Positions 16,647-24,570 of a DNA stretch of 64,000 bases are shown here, piece by piece. How positions within the stretch are numbered: the first letter of the stretch is position 1; every line of letters starts with the position of its first letter. The stretch comes from Sulfuriferula sp047300855 (GTDB lineage: Bacteria; Pseudomonadota; Gammaproteobacteria; Burkholderiales; Sulfuriferulaceae). The notes under the pieces are model-generated. The model saw only the letters and a program-made list of their open reading frames with translations. It did no database searches and was not told the origin of the DNA. The translations under genes were made by a program, and so were the position numbers. Location of the stretch: assembly GCF_047300855.1 (NCBI RefSeq), contig NZ_CP170197.1:434001-498000 (forward strand). Reading direction: 5' to 3'.

Positions 16647-16728
16647 TGCGTTCAGCTTCTCGCAAGAGGGGTTCGCATGGGGGGATGAAACCTGAATGCG
16701 ATACACACTTCAACTCAAGGAGATTTGC

Positions 16729-17871
16729 ATGGATAAGAAACTCATCGCACTGGCAGTAGCCAGTCTTTTCGTAGCCCCGATGGCCATGGCCGATGACAGC
16801 AGCGTTGTCATTTCCGGTCAGATGCATGTGTCGGTGGATAGTCTGGATGGCGCGAACGCTGCGAAAAACGGTATGACCCGTCAGACCAACGTTTCCAGTA
16901 ACGCTTCTTTCATCCAATTTGGCGGCAAGGAAGATCTGGGCAATGGCCTGAACGCTATCTGGCTATTGAAGACTTACGTTTCTTTGGGCGGTACCGGTAC
17001 CTCTGACGTTGGCGTTTCCACTGACTCCTTCGCGAACGGCCCCGCTTACGCTGGTTTGTCCGGCAAGAGCTGGGGTGCTGTGAAACTGGGTAAGGACGAA
17101 AGCCCGATGAAGTTGATGGGCCGTAAAGTTGACCTGTTCAACAACCAAATCGGCGATATCCGTAACTTCAGCTTGGGTTTTGACACCCGTCCCAACAACA
17201 TCGTTGAATACAATTCGCCCAACTTGGGTGGTTTTACAGCCAATGTCATGTATGGCACCAATACGGATGTGAACTTTGGCCTTTTAGGAACGCCTGTTAT
17301 TAATGGGGCGACCACTGACAAGAGCGTAGACCTGTTGTCGGCGAGTGCGATGTATGACGCTGGTCCATTCTTCGTTGGTTTGGGTTACGAGCGACACAAC
17401 CTGTCCAACCAGAATGGTCTGGCTGTTGCTGCCACCCCTATAACTAATGCTGTTACCTATTCTGGCGTGAGCGACGAAAAAGATTGGCGCGTCTCTGCAG
17501 GCGCCAACCTAGGTGACTTCAAGCTGGTGGGTATGTACGAGAAGGGCACCGATCTGAAAGGTGTTTCTGGCAACGATCGCAAGGTTTATGGTTTGGGTGC
17601 CGCCTACAAGATGGCTAGCAATACCATCAAGGCCCAGTTCTACAAAGCTGGTAATTTGGGTAACCAGAGTGATTCTGGTGCCAAGATGTATGCGATCGGT
17701 TTCGACCACGCCCTGTCCAAGCGCACCACTGCATACCTTGCGTACGCCCGTACTAACAACGACACCAATGGGCAATTCAGTGCCTTCGGTGGCGGCCACG
17801 GCGATAACCCAGGCACTATCAAGGGTGATAACCCAAGCGGCTTCTCCGTGGGTATGATTCACAACTTCTAA
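16729..17871 (+). CDS. Outer-membrane general porin (beta-proteobacterial trimeric type)
   Basis: A 380-residue porin with a signal peptide (MDKKLIALAVASLFVAPMAMA, cleavage near residue 20) and a beta-barrel rich in alternating hydrophobic strands. N-terminal SSVVISGQMHVSVDSLDG and GGKEDLGNGLNAIWLLKTY are typical of the Gram-negative porin family. The last residue is Phe (GMIHNF), the outer-membrane assembly signal. Start set at ATG 16729 behind AAGGAG; an upstream in-frame ATG at 16696 would spoil the signal peptide. Followed directly by a strong terminator, so monocistronic. It forms a diffusion pore for small solutes; ion preference cannot be told. Confidence 0.92.
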   Translation: MDKKLIALAVASLFVAPMAMADDSSVVISGQMHVSVDSLDGANAAKNGMTRQTNVSSNASFIQFGGKEDLGNGLNAIWLLKTYVSLGGTGTSDVGVSTDSFANGPAYAGLSGKSWGAVKLGKDESPMKLMGRKVDLFNNQIGDIRNFSLGFDTRPNNIVEYNSPNLGGFTANVMYGTNTDVNFGLLGTPVINGATTDKSVDLLSASAMYDAGPFFVGLGYERHNLSNQNGLAVAATPITNAVTYSGVSDEKDWRVSAGANLGDFKLVGMYEKGTDLKGVSGNDRKVYGLGAAYKMASNTIKAQFYKAGNLGNQSDSGAKMYAIGFDHALSKRTTAYLAYARTNNDTNGQFSAFGGGHGDNPGTIKGDNPSGFSVGMIHNF

Positions 17872-17912
17872 GCACTTGCCGGCCTCTGCCGGTGGTGTAC
17901 GGAAGATTAGAA

Positions 17913-17940
17913 ACGGGTCACTTCGGTGGCCCGTTTTTTA
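17913..17940 (+). terminator. Rho-independent terminator of the porin gene
   Basis: Stem ACGGGTCAC / GTGGCCCGT with a TTCG tetraloop followed by TTTTTT. Confidence 0.9.
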
Positions 17941-18072
17941 TTCGGCCGCCATGATTTCCACTTTTTGGGTCAGGCCCTTTGGGCTCTGGCTCTCCAGTCG
18001 TTCATAGGTTGACGCACGGCAAAGCGCCCCGTAGAATTATTAGCCATATTCTTAGCTAACACGAGGTGCGAC

Positions 18073-18318
18073 ATGGCCATCAAGACCGTCAATATCCACG
18101 AAGCGAAAACGCAGCTTTCCGCATTGCTGGCCGCCGTGCAGGCCGGGGATGAGGTGATTATCGCGAAGGCGAACAAGCCGGTGGCGCGCTTGGTGCTCAT
18201 CGAAGCCAAGCCGAAACAGCGCACATTTGGCCTGCATAAGGACAATATGATCTACATCAGCGACGATTTCGATGCACCACTGGAAGACGCCTTCTGGCTG
18301 AGTAATGACCCGCTGTGA
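18073..18318 (+). CDS. Phd/YefM-family antitoxin
   Basis: An 81-residue protein with the Phd/YefM N-terminal DNA-binding fold (TVNIHEAKTQLSALLAAVQAGDEVIIAK, then KPVARLV). The C-terminal tail (DDFDAPLEDAFWLSNDPL) is acidic and probably folds on the toxin. Good ribosome-binding site GAGGTG. The stop overlaps the toxin start by 4 bases. In such modules the antitoxin and the complex repress their own promoter, which should lie in 17945-18060. Confidence 0.9.
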   Translation: MAIKTVNIHEAKTQLSALLAAVQAGDEVIIAKANKPVARLVLIEAKPKQRTFGLHKDNMIYISDDFDAPLEDAFWLSNDPL

Positions 18319-18704
18319 AGTTGCTGCTGGATACCCATGTTTTTCTGTGGCTGGACGAAGCCACACCAGGGTTTCCAGCGTCGGTACGCGAGTCGTGTGA
18401 GTCTGCGGATAACGAGGTGTATCTCAGCATTGCCAGTGTTTGGGAAATGCAAATCAAGATCATGCTGGGCAAGCTGAAAACACGAACGCCATTGCAGCGC
18501 ATGGTTACGGAATATTTACCCGACAAAACATTCTCCATGCTCCCCATCCGGTTGGAGCATGTCTGGGGCCTGGATGCGTTGCCTCGTTTACATGGCGACC
18601 CTTTTGACCGCATGCTGATTTCCCAGGCCAGTTGCGAGGGGCTGACTTTGGTGACAGCGGATGAGATCATCCGTCGATATTCTGTAGAGGTGCTATGGAT
18701 ATGA
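18315..18704 (+). CDS. PIN-domain toxin (VapC-like ribonuclease)
   Basis: A 129-residue PIN nuclease. Acidic residues expected for Mg2+ binding are visible: LLLDTHVFLW (Asp 6), SVWEMQIK (Glu near 42), and HGDPFDRMLISQA (two Asp near 93 and 97), with LVTADE near the end. The pattern matches Phd-associated PIN toxins. Its last bases overlap coq7, so the module is wedged directly against a housekeeping gene with no room for a separate promoter. Confidence 0.9.
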   Translation: MKLLLDTHVFLWLDEATPGFPASVRESCESADNEVYLSIASVWEMQIKIMLGKLKTRTPLQRMVTEYLPDKTFSMLPIRLEHVWGLDALPRLHGDPFDRMLISQASCEGLTLVTADEIIRRYSVEVLWI

Positions 18705-19324
18705 CGCTGGATAAACTGATTATCGAATTTGACAAGGGGCTGCGTACCCTGCTGGCGCCGGCGCAGAGTGCGCGCCCGTTGCCGGGTCGCGATCTGAACG
18801 AACCGGAGCTGGCCGCGGCGGACAAAAAACACGCGGCAGGGCTGATGCGGGTGAACCACGTCGGGGAAGTATGCGCGCAGGCGCTGTATCAGGGGCAGGC
18901 GCTGACGGCGCGCGACCCGGCGGCCAGGACAGCGCTGGAGGAGGCCGCGCGCGAGGAAACCGAGCACTTGGCCTGGTGCGAATCGCGTATTCACGCGCTG
19001 GGTGGGCGCAAGAGCCTGTTGAACCCGGTATGGTACGTCGGCTCGCTTGCGCTGGGTATGGCGGCGGGAGCGCTGGGCGACAAGTGGAGCCTCGGCTTTC
19101 TGGCTGAAACCGAACGTCAGGTGGAAGCGCATCTGGGCGGTCATCTGGAAACGTTGCCGGAAGATGATGCCAAAAGCCGTGCGGTCGTCGAACAGATGCA
19201 GGCAGACGAGGCGCGCCATGCCGAGACTGCAGTGACGTACGGAGCGCAGGAACTGCCTGCGCCGGTCAAGGTGGCCATGAAATTCGCTTCGAAAGTCATG
19301 ACGAAAACCGCTTACTGGGTATAA
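18701..19324 (+). CDS. coq7: 2-polyprenyl-3-methyl-6-methoxy-1,4-benzoquinone monooxygenase Coq7
   Basis: A 207-residue di-iron hydroxylase. Carboxylate ligands are seen in RVNHVGEVCAQALYQGQAL, EEAAREETEHLAW, ETERQVEAHLGGHL and MQADEARHAETA, the two EX2H-type repeats of the Coq7 family. It performs the C6 ring hydroxylation of ubiquinone synthesis and replaces UbiF. I start at ATG 18701, which forms an ATGA overlap with the PIN toxin and sits about 9 bases after AGAGGTG; ATG 18695 is possible. Membrane-associated through a hydrophobic surface helix (VGSLALGMAAGALG). Confidence 0.92.
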   Translation: MTLDKLIIEFDKGLRTLLAPAQSARPLPGRDLNEPELAAADKKHAAGLMRVNHVGEVCAQALYQGQALTARDPAARTALEEAAREETEHLAWCESRIHALGGRKSLLNPVWYVGSLALGMAAGALGDKWSLGFLAETERQVEAHLGGHLETLPEDDAKSRAVVEQMQADEARHAETAVTYGAQELPAPVKVAMKFASKVMTKTAYWV

Positions 19325-19353
19325 TCCCCGGCTTTGCGTTTGGGAAAGAAGTG

Positions 19354-19671
19354 ATGACGAATTTTGCAGAAAACCTGGAAAAGCTGGAAAACGTGGATGC
19401 CTTCGGGTTGATGAAGCTGTTCGGCGAAGACGGCGAAGTCGCGGCGGTGATTGAAAACAAACCGGGCAGCAGCGGCTCGTTCCGGGTCTATTACCATGTC
19501 GCGCTCAAATGGGGTGGTGTGGGTCCCAAAGCCGCCGAGGAAGCGCTGGCGTTATTTGCCGAGCACACCGAAGACGCGCGTGCGCACCCTGGCAAGCATC
19601 CGAATATCGACCGGCTGCTGCAATCAATCGAGCAGGATATCTATTACTCGGTGCGTTGTTACCCGGTGTAA
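19354..19671 (+). CDS. Conserved hypothetical protein, perhaps DUF2322
   Basis: A 105-residue soluble protein with no signal or membrane segment. The block LALFAEHTEDARAHPGKHPNIDRLL looks strongly conserved in character and I associate it tentatively with the DUF2322 family. Start at ATG 19354; GTG 19351 is also possible. It follows coq7 by 29 bases, same strand. Function unknown. Confidence 0.7.
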   Translation: MTNFAENLEKLENVDAFGLMKLFGEDGEVAAVIENKPGSSGSFRVYYHVALKWGGVGPKAAEEALALFAEHTEDARAHPGKHPNIDRLLQSIEQDIYYSVRCYPV

Positions 19672-19695
19672 TTGCCGCCAAACCAATTTCTCCGG

Positions 19696-20112
19696 CTAGA
19701 CTTCCCGTATCTCGAAATCATGGGTGATCGTGGCAGTTTTTCCGAGCATGATCGAGGCAGAGCAATACTTTTCAGCGGATAAATGGATTGCGCGTTCGAC
19801 CTGTTCCGGCTTGAGATTTTTGCCGGTAACGATGAAATGAAAGTGGATTTTGGTGAATACTTTTGGGTCTTCGCCAGCGCGTTCCGCCTGGATTTCGGCC
19901 ACGCAATCGCTAATCTCCGCACGTGATTTTTTCAGGATGTGCACCACATCGTAAGCGGTGCAACCGCCAGTGCCGATGAGGACCAATTCCATCGGGCGCG
20001 GCCCCAGGTTGCGACCGCCGCCCTCAGGAGCGCCATCCATTAATACGGCATGACCACTGCCGGTCTCACCCAGAAACGCAACATTTTCCACCCATTTGAT
20101 ACGTGCTTGCAT
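19696..20112 (-). CDS. OsmC-family protein (YhfA-like)
   Basis: A 138-residue OsmC-fold protein. The two conserved cysteines lie in IGTGGCTAYDVV (near residue 51) and EKYCSASIMLGK (near residue 116), the redox pair used for peroxide reduction in OsmC/Ohr enzymes. The short form without the N-terminal extension and the pattern GPRPMELVL point to the YhfA branch, whose substrate is uncertain. Confidence 0.88.
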   Translation of the reverse strand: MQARIKWVENVAFLGETGSGHAVLMDGAPEGGGRNLGPRPMELVLIGTGGCTAYDVVHILKKSRAEISDCVAEIQAERAGEDPKVFTKIHFHFIVTGKNLKPEQVERAIHLSAEKYCSASIMLGKTATITHDFEIREV

Positions 20113-20142
20113 GTGTAACCCCTGTGCTGGCGAGATGTGATT

Positions 20143-20889
20143 TTAGCCTTTTAACCGATACCAGATAAGCCCGATAGCTTCGTGCATCGCATAATAACTG
20201 GCCTGCAGGCCGCGTGGCTGAGGGATGAAATCCATGATGCGGATTTTGTTTGCCAGCGTAAAACCGGTACCTGCAGGAATGACGCGAAAGCCCGCTTTTT
20301 CAAACGAGTAAACGGCACGCGGTAAATGCCAGGCATGGGTGACCAGAAATATGCGTCGTACGTCGGTGGGCGCAAGCAGCGCGTAGCTGTTGCGAGCATT
20401 TTCCCAGGTTGTGTTGGAATGCGATTCCTCCCAGCGGGCAGGTACGTGGAAGTCCTGTACCAGCGAGGTTTGCATCATTGTTGCCTGGGGTTTGCCGCCA
20501 GCAGGTTTGCCACCGGTTACCAGGATGGGTAAGCCCGTGAGGCGCGCCAGACGGGCGCCATAACGCAAGCGTTCCAGCGCCAGGGAGTCAACCGTGTCGC
20601 CACCATACTCGGGTGCGTCGAAGTAGGTGCCGGCGCCCAGGATGACGATAGCGTCTGCCTGTGGCAGGTGTGCCGGATTCAGGGCGGGATAGGGTTCCAG
20701 TTGCGCCAGCAGGCGATATCCTACTGCAGGCATGGATAAGATACCCAGAAATGAAAGCGATACAAATATCAGGACGCGAGCCAGTGCTAGTCGACGCCGT
20801 AATAGAACGAAGCCTGCGAAACCCAGCAAAATAAGGTTCAGCGGGGGGAGTAGCAAGGAGCTAATCAGATTTGTGGCCAGCCAGTTCAT
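20143..20889 (-). CDS. DUF218/YdcF-type membrane protein (ElyC/SanA-like)
   Basis: A 248-residue protein. Two N-terminal membrane helices (LISSLLLPPLNLILLGFAGFVLL and VLIFVSLSFLGILSMP) are followed by a DUF218 domain with ADAIVILGAG, LPILVTGG, ESHSNTTWENARNS and LVTHAWHLPRAV. Members such as ElyC affect lipid-carrier use in the cell envelope. Start at ATG 20889 (MNWLATN); a TTG five codons earlier is possible. Divergent from rplM. Confidence 0.85.
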   Translation of the reverse strand: MNWLATNLISSLLLPPLNLILLGFAGFVLLRRRLALARVLIFVSLSFLGILSMPAVGYRLLAQLEPYPALNPAHLPQADAIVILGAGTYFDAPEYGGDTVDSLALERLRYGARLARLTGLPILVTGGKPAGGKPQATMMQTSLVQDFHVPARWEESHSNTTWENARNSYALLAPTDVRRIFLVTHAWHLPRAVYSFEKAGFRVIPAGTGFTLANKIRIMDFIPQPRGLQASYYAMHEAIGLIWYRLKG

Positions 20890-20930
20890 GGAATTTGATG
20901 CCAATTGAAAGGCTGGATTCTAACAGTGGT

Positions 20931-20959
20931 TTGACAGTCTCTCCAGATGGCCGTAAAAT
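20931..20959 (+). promoter_or_regulatory. Promoter of rplM-rpsI
   Basis: Consensus-like TTGACA (20931-20936), a 17-base spacer and TAAAAT (20954-20959), giving a leader of about 30 bases before rplM. Confidence 0.75.
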
Positions 20960-20996
20960 GCGCGGCTTTCCTCATCCAGATTCTCAGGGGTTTCGA

Positions 20997-21431
20997 ATGA
21001 AAACCTTTTCCGCTAAAGCGCACGAAGTCGTGCGTGAATGGTTCGTGGTTGATGCCACGGACAAAGTGCTCGGCCATGTGGCGGCCGAAGTTGCGTATCG
21101 TCTACGTGGCAAGCACAAGCCCATATTTACTCCCCACGTTGATACCGGCGATTTTATCGTGGTTGTGAACGTGGACAAACTGAAAGTAACTGGCAACAAG
21201 GCAGAAGACAAGAAGTACTATCGTCACACCGGCTATCCTGGCGGTATTTACGAAACGACTTTTGCCAAGATGCAAGCGCGTTTCCCCGGCCGTGTGCTGG
21301 AAAAAGCGGTTAAAGGCATGTTGCCCAAAGGCCCATTGGGCTACGCCATGATCAAGAAGCTCAAGTGTTACGCCGGTGGTGAGCATCCCCATGCTGCGCA
21401 GCAACCTAAAGCGCTGGAAATCAGAGGATAA
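20997..21431 (+). CDS. rplM: 50S ribosomal protein L13
   Basis: A 144-residue ribosomal protein with the family blocks WFVVDATDKVLGHVAAEVAYRLRGKHK, YRHTGYPGG and AVKGMLPKGPLG. Start at ATG 20997 (MKTFSAK); the frame stays open upstream but the promoter lies in that part. It is 3 bases from rpsI. Confidence 0.98.
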   Translation: MKTFSAKAHEVVREWFVVDATDKVLGHVAAEVAYRLRGKHKPIFTPHVDTGDFIVVVNVDKLKVTGNKAEDKKYYRHTGYPGGIYETTFAKMQARFPGRVLEKAVKGMLPKGPLGYAMIKKLKCYAGGEHPHAAQQPKALEIRG

Positions 21432-21434
21432 GCA

Positions 21435-21827
21435 ATGATCGGAAACTATTATTACGGCACCGGCCGCCGCAAGAGTTCAGTGGCACGGGTGTTCATCAAG
21501 CCTGGCAAGGGCAATATCGTTGTGAACGACAAGCCTGTTGACGAGTATTTTTCGCGTGAAACCGGTCGCATGGTGGTGCGTCAACCATTGGAGCTGACTA
21601 ACAACTCGGCTACTTTTGATATTATGGTAAACGTGCACGGCGGTGGCGAATCCGGTCAAGCCGGAGCAGTCCGTCATGGTATTACGCGCGCTTTGATCGA
21701 GTTTGATGCTGAACTCAAACCTGCACTCAAGAAGGCTGGTTTGGTGACGCGTGATGCGCGTGAAGTGGAACGTAAGAAAGTCGGTCTGCGTAAAGCACGT
21801 AGGGCCAAACAGTTCTCCAAGCGTTAA
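21435..21827 (+). CDS. rpsI: 30S ribosomal protein S9
   Basis: A 130-residue protein beginning YYYGTGRRKSSVARV and ending in the basic tail RKARRAKQFSKR, whose terminal Lys-Arg reaches the ribosomal P site in known structures. Cotranscribed with rplM and followed by a terminator. Confidence 0.98.
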   Translation: MIGNYYYGTGRRKSSVARVFIKPGKGNIVVNDKPVDEYFSRETGRMVVRQPLELTNNSATFDIMVNVHGGGESGQAGAVRHGITRALIEFDAELKPALKKAGLVTRDAREVERKKVGLRKARRAKQFSKR

Positions 21828-21844
21828 GCGTTCGGAGCACAGAA

Positions 21845-21872
21845 AAAGCCGCCCTCATCGGGCGGCTTTTTT
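21845..21872 (+). terminator. Terminator after rpsI
   Basis: Hairpin AAAGCCGCCC / GGGCGGCTTTTTT with a short loop and T-run. Confidence 0.93.
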
Positions 21873-21922
21873 CATTGTGCGTTCGCGGTATCATTGGAAA
21901 CCTACAGTAGAGGGGAAATCAG

Positions 21923-22951
21923 ATGGTCAAAGTGGGTATCGTTGGCGGCACCGGCTACACGGGCGTGGAGTTATTGCGCCTGCTGGCGCGCCATCCACAG
22001 GCAGAGATAGTGGCGATTACGTCGCGCAAGGAAGCCGGAATGCCGGTCGCGGACATGTTCCCAAATTTGCGTGGTCATATAGATTTGAGGTTTTGCGACC
22101 CGCAAGATGCCGGGCTGGACAAATGCGACGTGGTATTTTTTGCCACACCCAACGGCATTGCCATGCAGCAGGCGCGTGAATTGCTGACAGCCGGTGTGAG
22201 AGTTATTGACCTTGCAGCGGATTTCCGCATTCAGGATCTCGGGGTTTGGCAAAAATGGTATGGCATGGAGCACGCCTGCCCTGATCTGGTGGCGCAGGCG
22301 GTGTACGGTTTGCCCGAGGTAAATCGCGAGCAGATCAAGACTGCGCAGCTGATTGCGAATCCCGGGTGTTATCCCACGGCGGTTCAGTTGGGATTTTTGC
22401 CATTGCTGGAAGCCGGTATGGTGGATGAGAGCTACCTGATTGCCGATGCCAAATCCGGGGTGAGTGGAGCTGGTCGTAAAGCTGAAGTAGGAACACTGTT
22501 TGCCGAGGCAGGTGATAATTTCAAGGCTTATGCTGCTTCCGGGCATCGCCATTTACCGGAAATTAGCCAGGGGTTGGCTCGTTATGCCGGCAAACCGGTA
22601 GGTCTGACTTTTGTGCCGCATCTCACGCCGCTGATTCGTGGCATTCATGCTACGCTGTATGCGCGCTTGACCGGCGACTCCGATCTGCAGGCGCTGTTTG
22701 AACAGCGTTATCAGGACGAGCCGTTCGTGGATGTGCTGCCCTTTGGATCGCATCCAGAAACCCGATCGGTGCGCGGCTCCAATACCTGTCGTATTGCGCT
22801 GCATCGCCCGCAGGGCGGCAATACGCTGGTGATTTTGTCGGCGATAGATAATCTGGTGAAGGGCGCATCCGGCCAGGCGGTACAGAATATGAACATCATG
22901 TTTGGGTTGCCTGAAACCATGGGCCTGGAACTAATCGGTCTGTTGCCTTGA
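21923..22951 (+). CDS. argC: N-acetyl-gamma-glutamyl-phosphate reductase ArgC
   Basis: A 342-residue NADPH enzyme of arginine synthesis. The N-terminal GIVGGTGYTGVELLRLL binds NADP, and the catalytic Cys sits in IANPGCYPTAVQLG; SGVSGAGRKA and FVPHLTPLIRGI are further family motifs. The rpsI-argC-erpA order is common in Betaproteobacteria. Confidence 0.96.
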   Translation: MVKVGIVGGTGYTGVELLRLLARHPQAEIVAITSRKEAGMPVADMFPNLRGHIDLRFCDPQDAGLDKCDVVFFATPNGIAMQQARELLTAGVRVIDLAADFRIQDLGVWQKWYGMEHACPDLVAQAVYGLPEVNREQIKTAQLIANPGCYPTAVQLGFLPLLEAGMVDESYLIADAKSGVSGAGRKAEVGTLFAEAGDNFKAYAASGHRHLPEISQGLARYAGKPVGLTFVPHLTPLIRGIHATLYARLTGDSDLQALFEQRYQDEPFVDVLPFGSHPETRSVRGSNTCRIALHRPQGGNTLVILSAIDNLVKGASGQAVQNMNIMFGLPETMGLELIGLLP

Positions 22952-22965
22952 CCAATGGGTAGTCA

Positions 22966-22994
22966 TTGACGTAAGCGTGGGTCCTGTCCATAAT
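22966..22994 (+). promoter_or_regulatory. Candidate promoter of erpA
   Basis: TTGACG (22966-22971), 17-base spacer, CATAAT (22989-22994), about 30 bases before the erpA start. Confidence 0.55.
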
Positions 22995-23029
22995 GACGAA
23001 CGAACTTTTCAAGTTTTAAGGAGTAAGTA

Positions 23030-23380
23030 ATGAATGCCATGACTGAAATGCCCAGTGTGCTTGTCTTTACCGACAATGCTGCCAACAAAGTGAAACAGCT
23101 GATCGAAGAAGAAGGTAACCCCGACCTGAAACTGCGTGTATTCGTCACTGGTGGCGGCTGCTCCGGTTTCCAGTATGGCTTTACCTTTGACGAAGTGATG
23201 AATGAAGACGATACGCCGATGGTCAAGAACGGCGTGACGCTGTTGATTGATCCGATGAGCTACCAATACCTGGCTGGTGCCGAAATTGATTATCAGGAAG
23301 GTCTGGAAGGCGCGCAGTTTGTGATCAAGAATCCGAATGCCACATCCACCTGCGGTTGCGGTTCTTCGTTTTCTGCCTGA
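23030..23380 (+). CDS. erpA: A-type iron-sulfur cluster insertion protein ErpA
   Basis: A 116-residue HesB/IscA-family carrier. The three cluster-binding cysteines are in GGGCSGFQYGF and at the C-terminal CGCGSSFSA. The form LIDPMSYQYLAGAEIDY and the argC neighbourhood favour ErpA over IscA. It hands [4Fe-4S] clusters to apo-enzymes in the cytoplasm. Confidence 0.94.
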   Translation: MNAMTEMPSVLVFTDNAANKVKQLIEEEGNPDLKLRVFVTGGGCSGFQYGFTFDEVMNEDDTPMVKNGVTLLIDPMSYQYLAGAEIDYQEGLEGAQFVIKNPNATSTCGCGSSFSA

Positions 23381-23405
23381 GTAAAGCAATAAGTAGCATC
23401 ATCCT

Positions 23406-23440
23406 AAAAAACAGGCTGCCATATGGCAGCCTGTTTTTTT
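23406..23440. terminator. Bidirectional terminator between erpA and anmK
   Basis: AAAAACAGGCTGCC / GGCAGCCTGTTTTTTT around an ATAT loop; flanking A- and T-runs let it serve both converging genes. Confidence 0.92.
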
Positions 23441-23454
23441 ATCCGCACCATGTT

Positions 23455-24558
23455 CTATGCCGGATATACCGCGCCCAAAACGCAGGGGTGGCGTGCGCCG
23501 GTGACTTCCGTCAGATTGCCCGGCAATCCTAAAAGGGTCTGTCGAGCCAGCCAGGCAAAGGCGTGCGCCTCAAGCCAGTCTGGGCTAATGCCAAGCGCGT
23601 CGATGGAGGCAAGCAATTTTCCTGGAAGGGCTGTATGTAATGATTGCATGAGCGCTGTATTGTGCGCACCACCGCCGCAGATATAAATCTCTTGTGCCTT
23701 GGGGCTATATGTTTCTATGGCTTGGGTAATGCCGTAAGTGGTCAGCTTCAGCAGCGTTGCCTGCACATCTTGTGCAGATTCATCCCCGGACAAATGGCTG
23801 ATTAGCCAATCCAGATTGAATTCCTCACGACCGGCGCTTTTCGGCGCGGGTGCCGAAAAAAAGGTGTGCGCCGCAAGCTTTTTAAATAACTGAGGCAGAT
23901 TTTCTCCACCTAACGCCCATGTTCCGGCAGGGTCAAATTGCTGGCCGGTATGGCGTTGACACCAGACGTCCATGAGTAAATTGCCGGGACCGCAATCAAA
24001 ACCGATGATTTTCCCGCTGGGTGGTAAATCCGTCAGGTTGGAGATGCCACCAATATTGACGATGACGCGATGTATTGTGGGGTGACGCAATGCGGCTGCA
24101 TGGAAAGCGGGGACGAGTGGCGCACCTTGGCCACCGGCGGCAATGTCGCGACTGCGGAAATCCGCCACCACTGTTATGCCGGTAAGTTCGGCGAGCAGGC
24201 TGGGATTGGCCAGTTGTATCGTGTAGCCGGCGTCCGGCCGATGCCTTACGGTTTGTCCGTGGCAACCAATAGCATCAATGTTGCCGGGGGCGGTAGCGCT
24301 TTCGGCCAGCAATCTGGATACAGCCTGACTGTACAACCCGGATAATTCATTTGACAGCAGGGCAGCACGGTGGATTTCGTCGTCCCCAGAGAAATGAATC
24401 TCCAACAATTTCTCGCGCAGCGTCTCTGGATAAGGCAAATAGACCGTGTGAATGAGGTGACCCGCGAATTGCGTTAAATCAAATTGCACCAACGCGGCGT
24501 CAATGCCGTCCAGGCTGGTGCCGGACATGAGTCCGATGAAATATGGAGGTCCAGCCAA
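23455..24558 (-). CDS. anmK: Anhydro-N-acetylmuramic acid kinase AnmK
   Basis: A 367-residue kinase of the ASKHA fold. Family motifs are IGLMSGTSLDGIDAAL at the N-terminus, GCHGQTVRHRP, VADFRSRDIAAGGQGAPLVPAFH, NIGGISNLT, GFDCGPGNLLMD and ICGGGAHN. It opens and phosphorylates 1,6-anhydroMurNAc made by lytic transglycosylases such as MltA. Twelve bases separate it from the M23 peptidase gene upstream, so the two are likely cotranscribed. Confidence 0.95.
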   Translation of the reverse strand: MAGPPYFIGLMSGTSLDGIDAALVQFDLTQFAGHLIHTVYLPYPETLREKLLEIHFSGDDEIHRAALLSNELSGLYSQAVSRLLAESATAPGNIDAIGCHGQTVRHRPDAGYTIQLANPSLLAELTGITVVADFRSRDIAAGGQGAPLVPAFHAAALRHPTIHRVIVNIGGISNLTDLPPSGKIIGFDCGPGNLLMDVWCQRHTGQQFDPAGTWALGGENLPQLFKKLAAHTFFSAPAPKSAGREEFNLDWLISHLSGDESAQDVQATLLKLTTYGITQAIETYSPKAQEIYICGGGAHNTALMQSLHTALPGKLLASIDALGISPDWLEAHAFAWLARQTLLGLPGNLTEVTGARHPCVLGAVYPA

Positions 24559-24570
24559 TTTGACTGGCGG

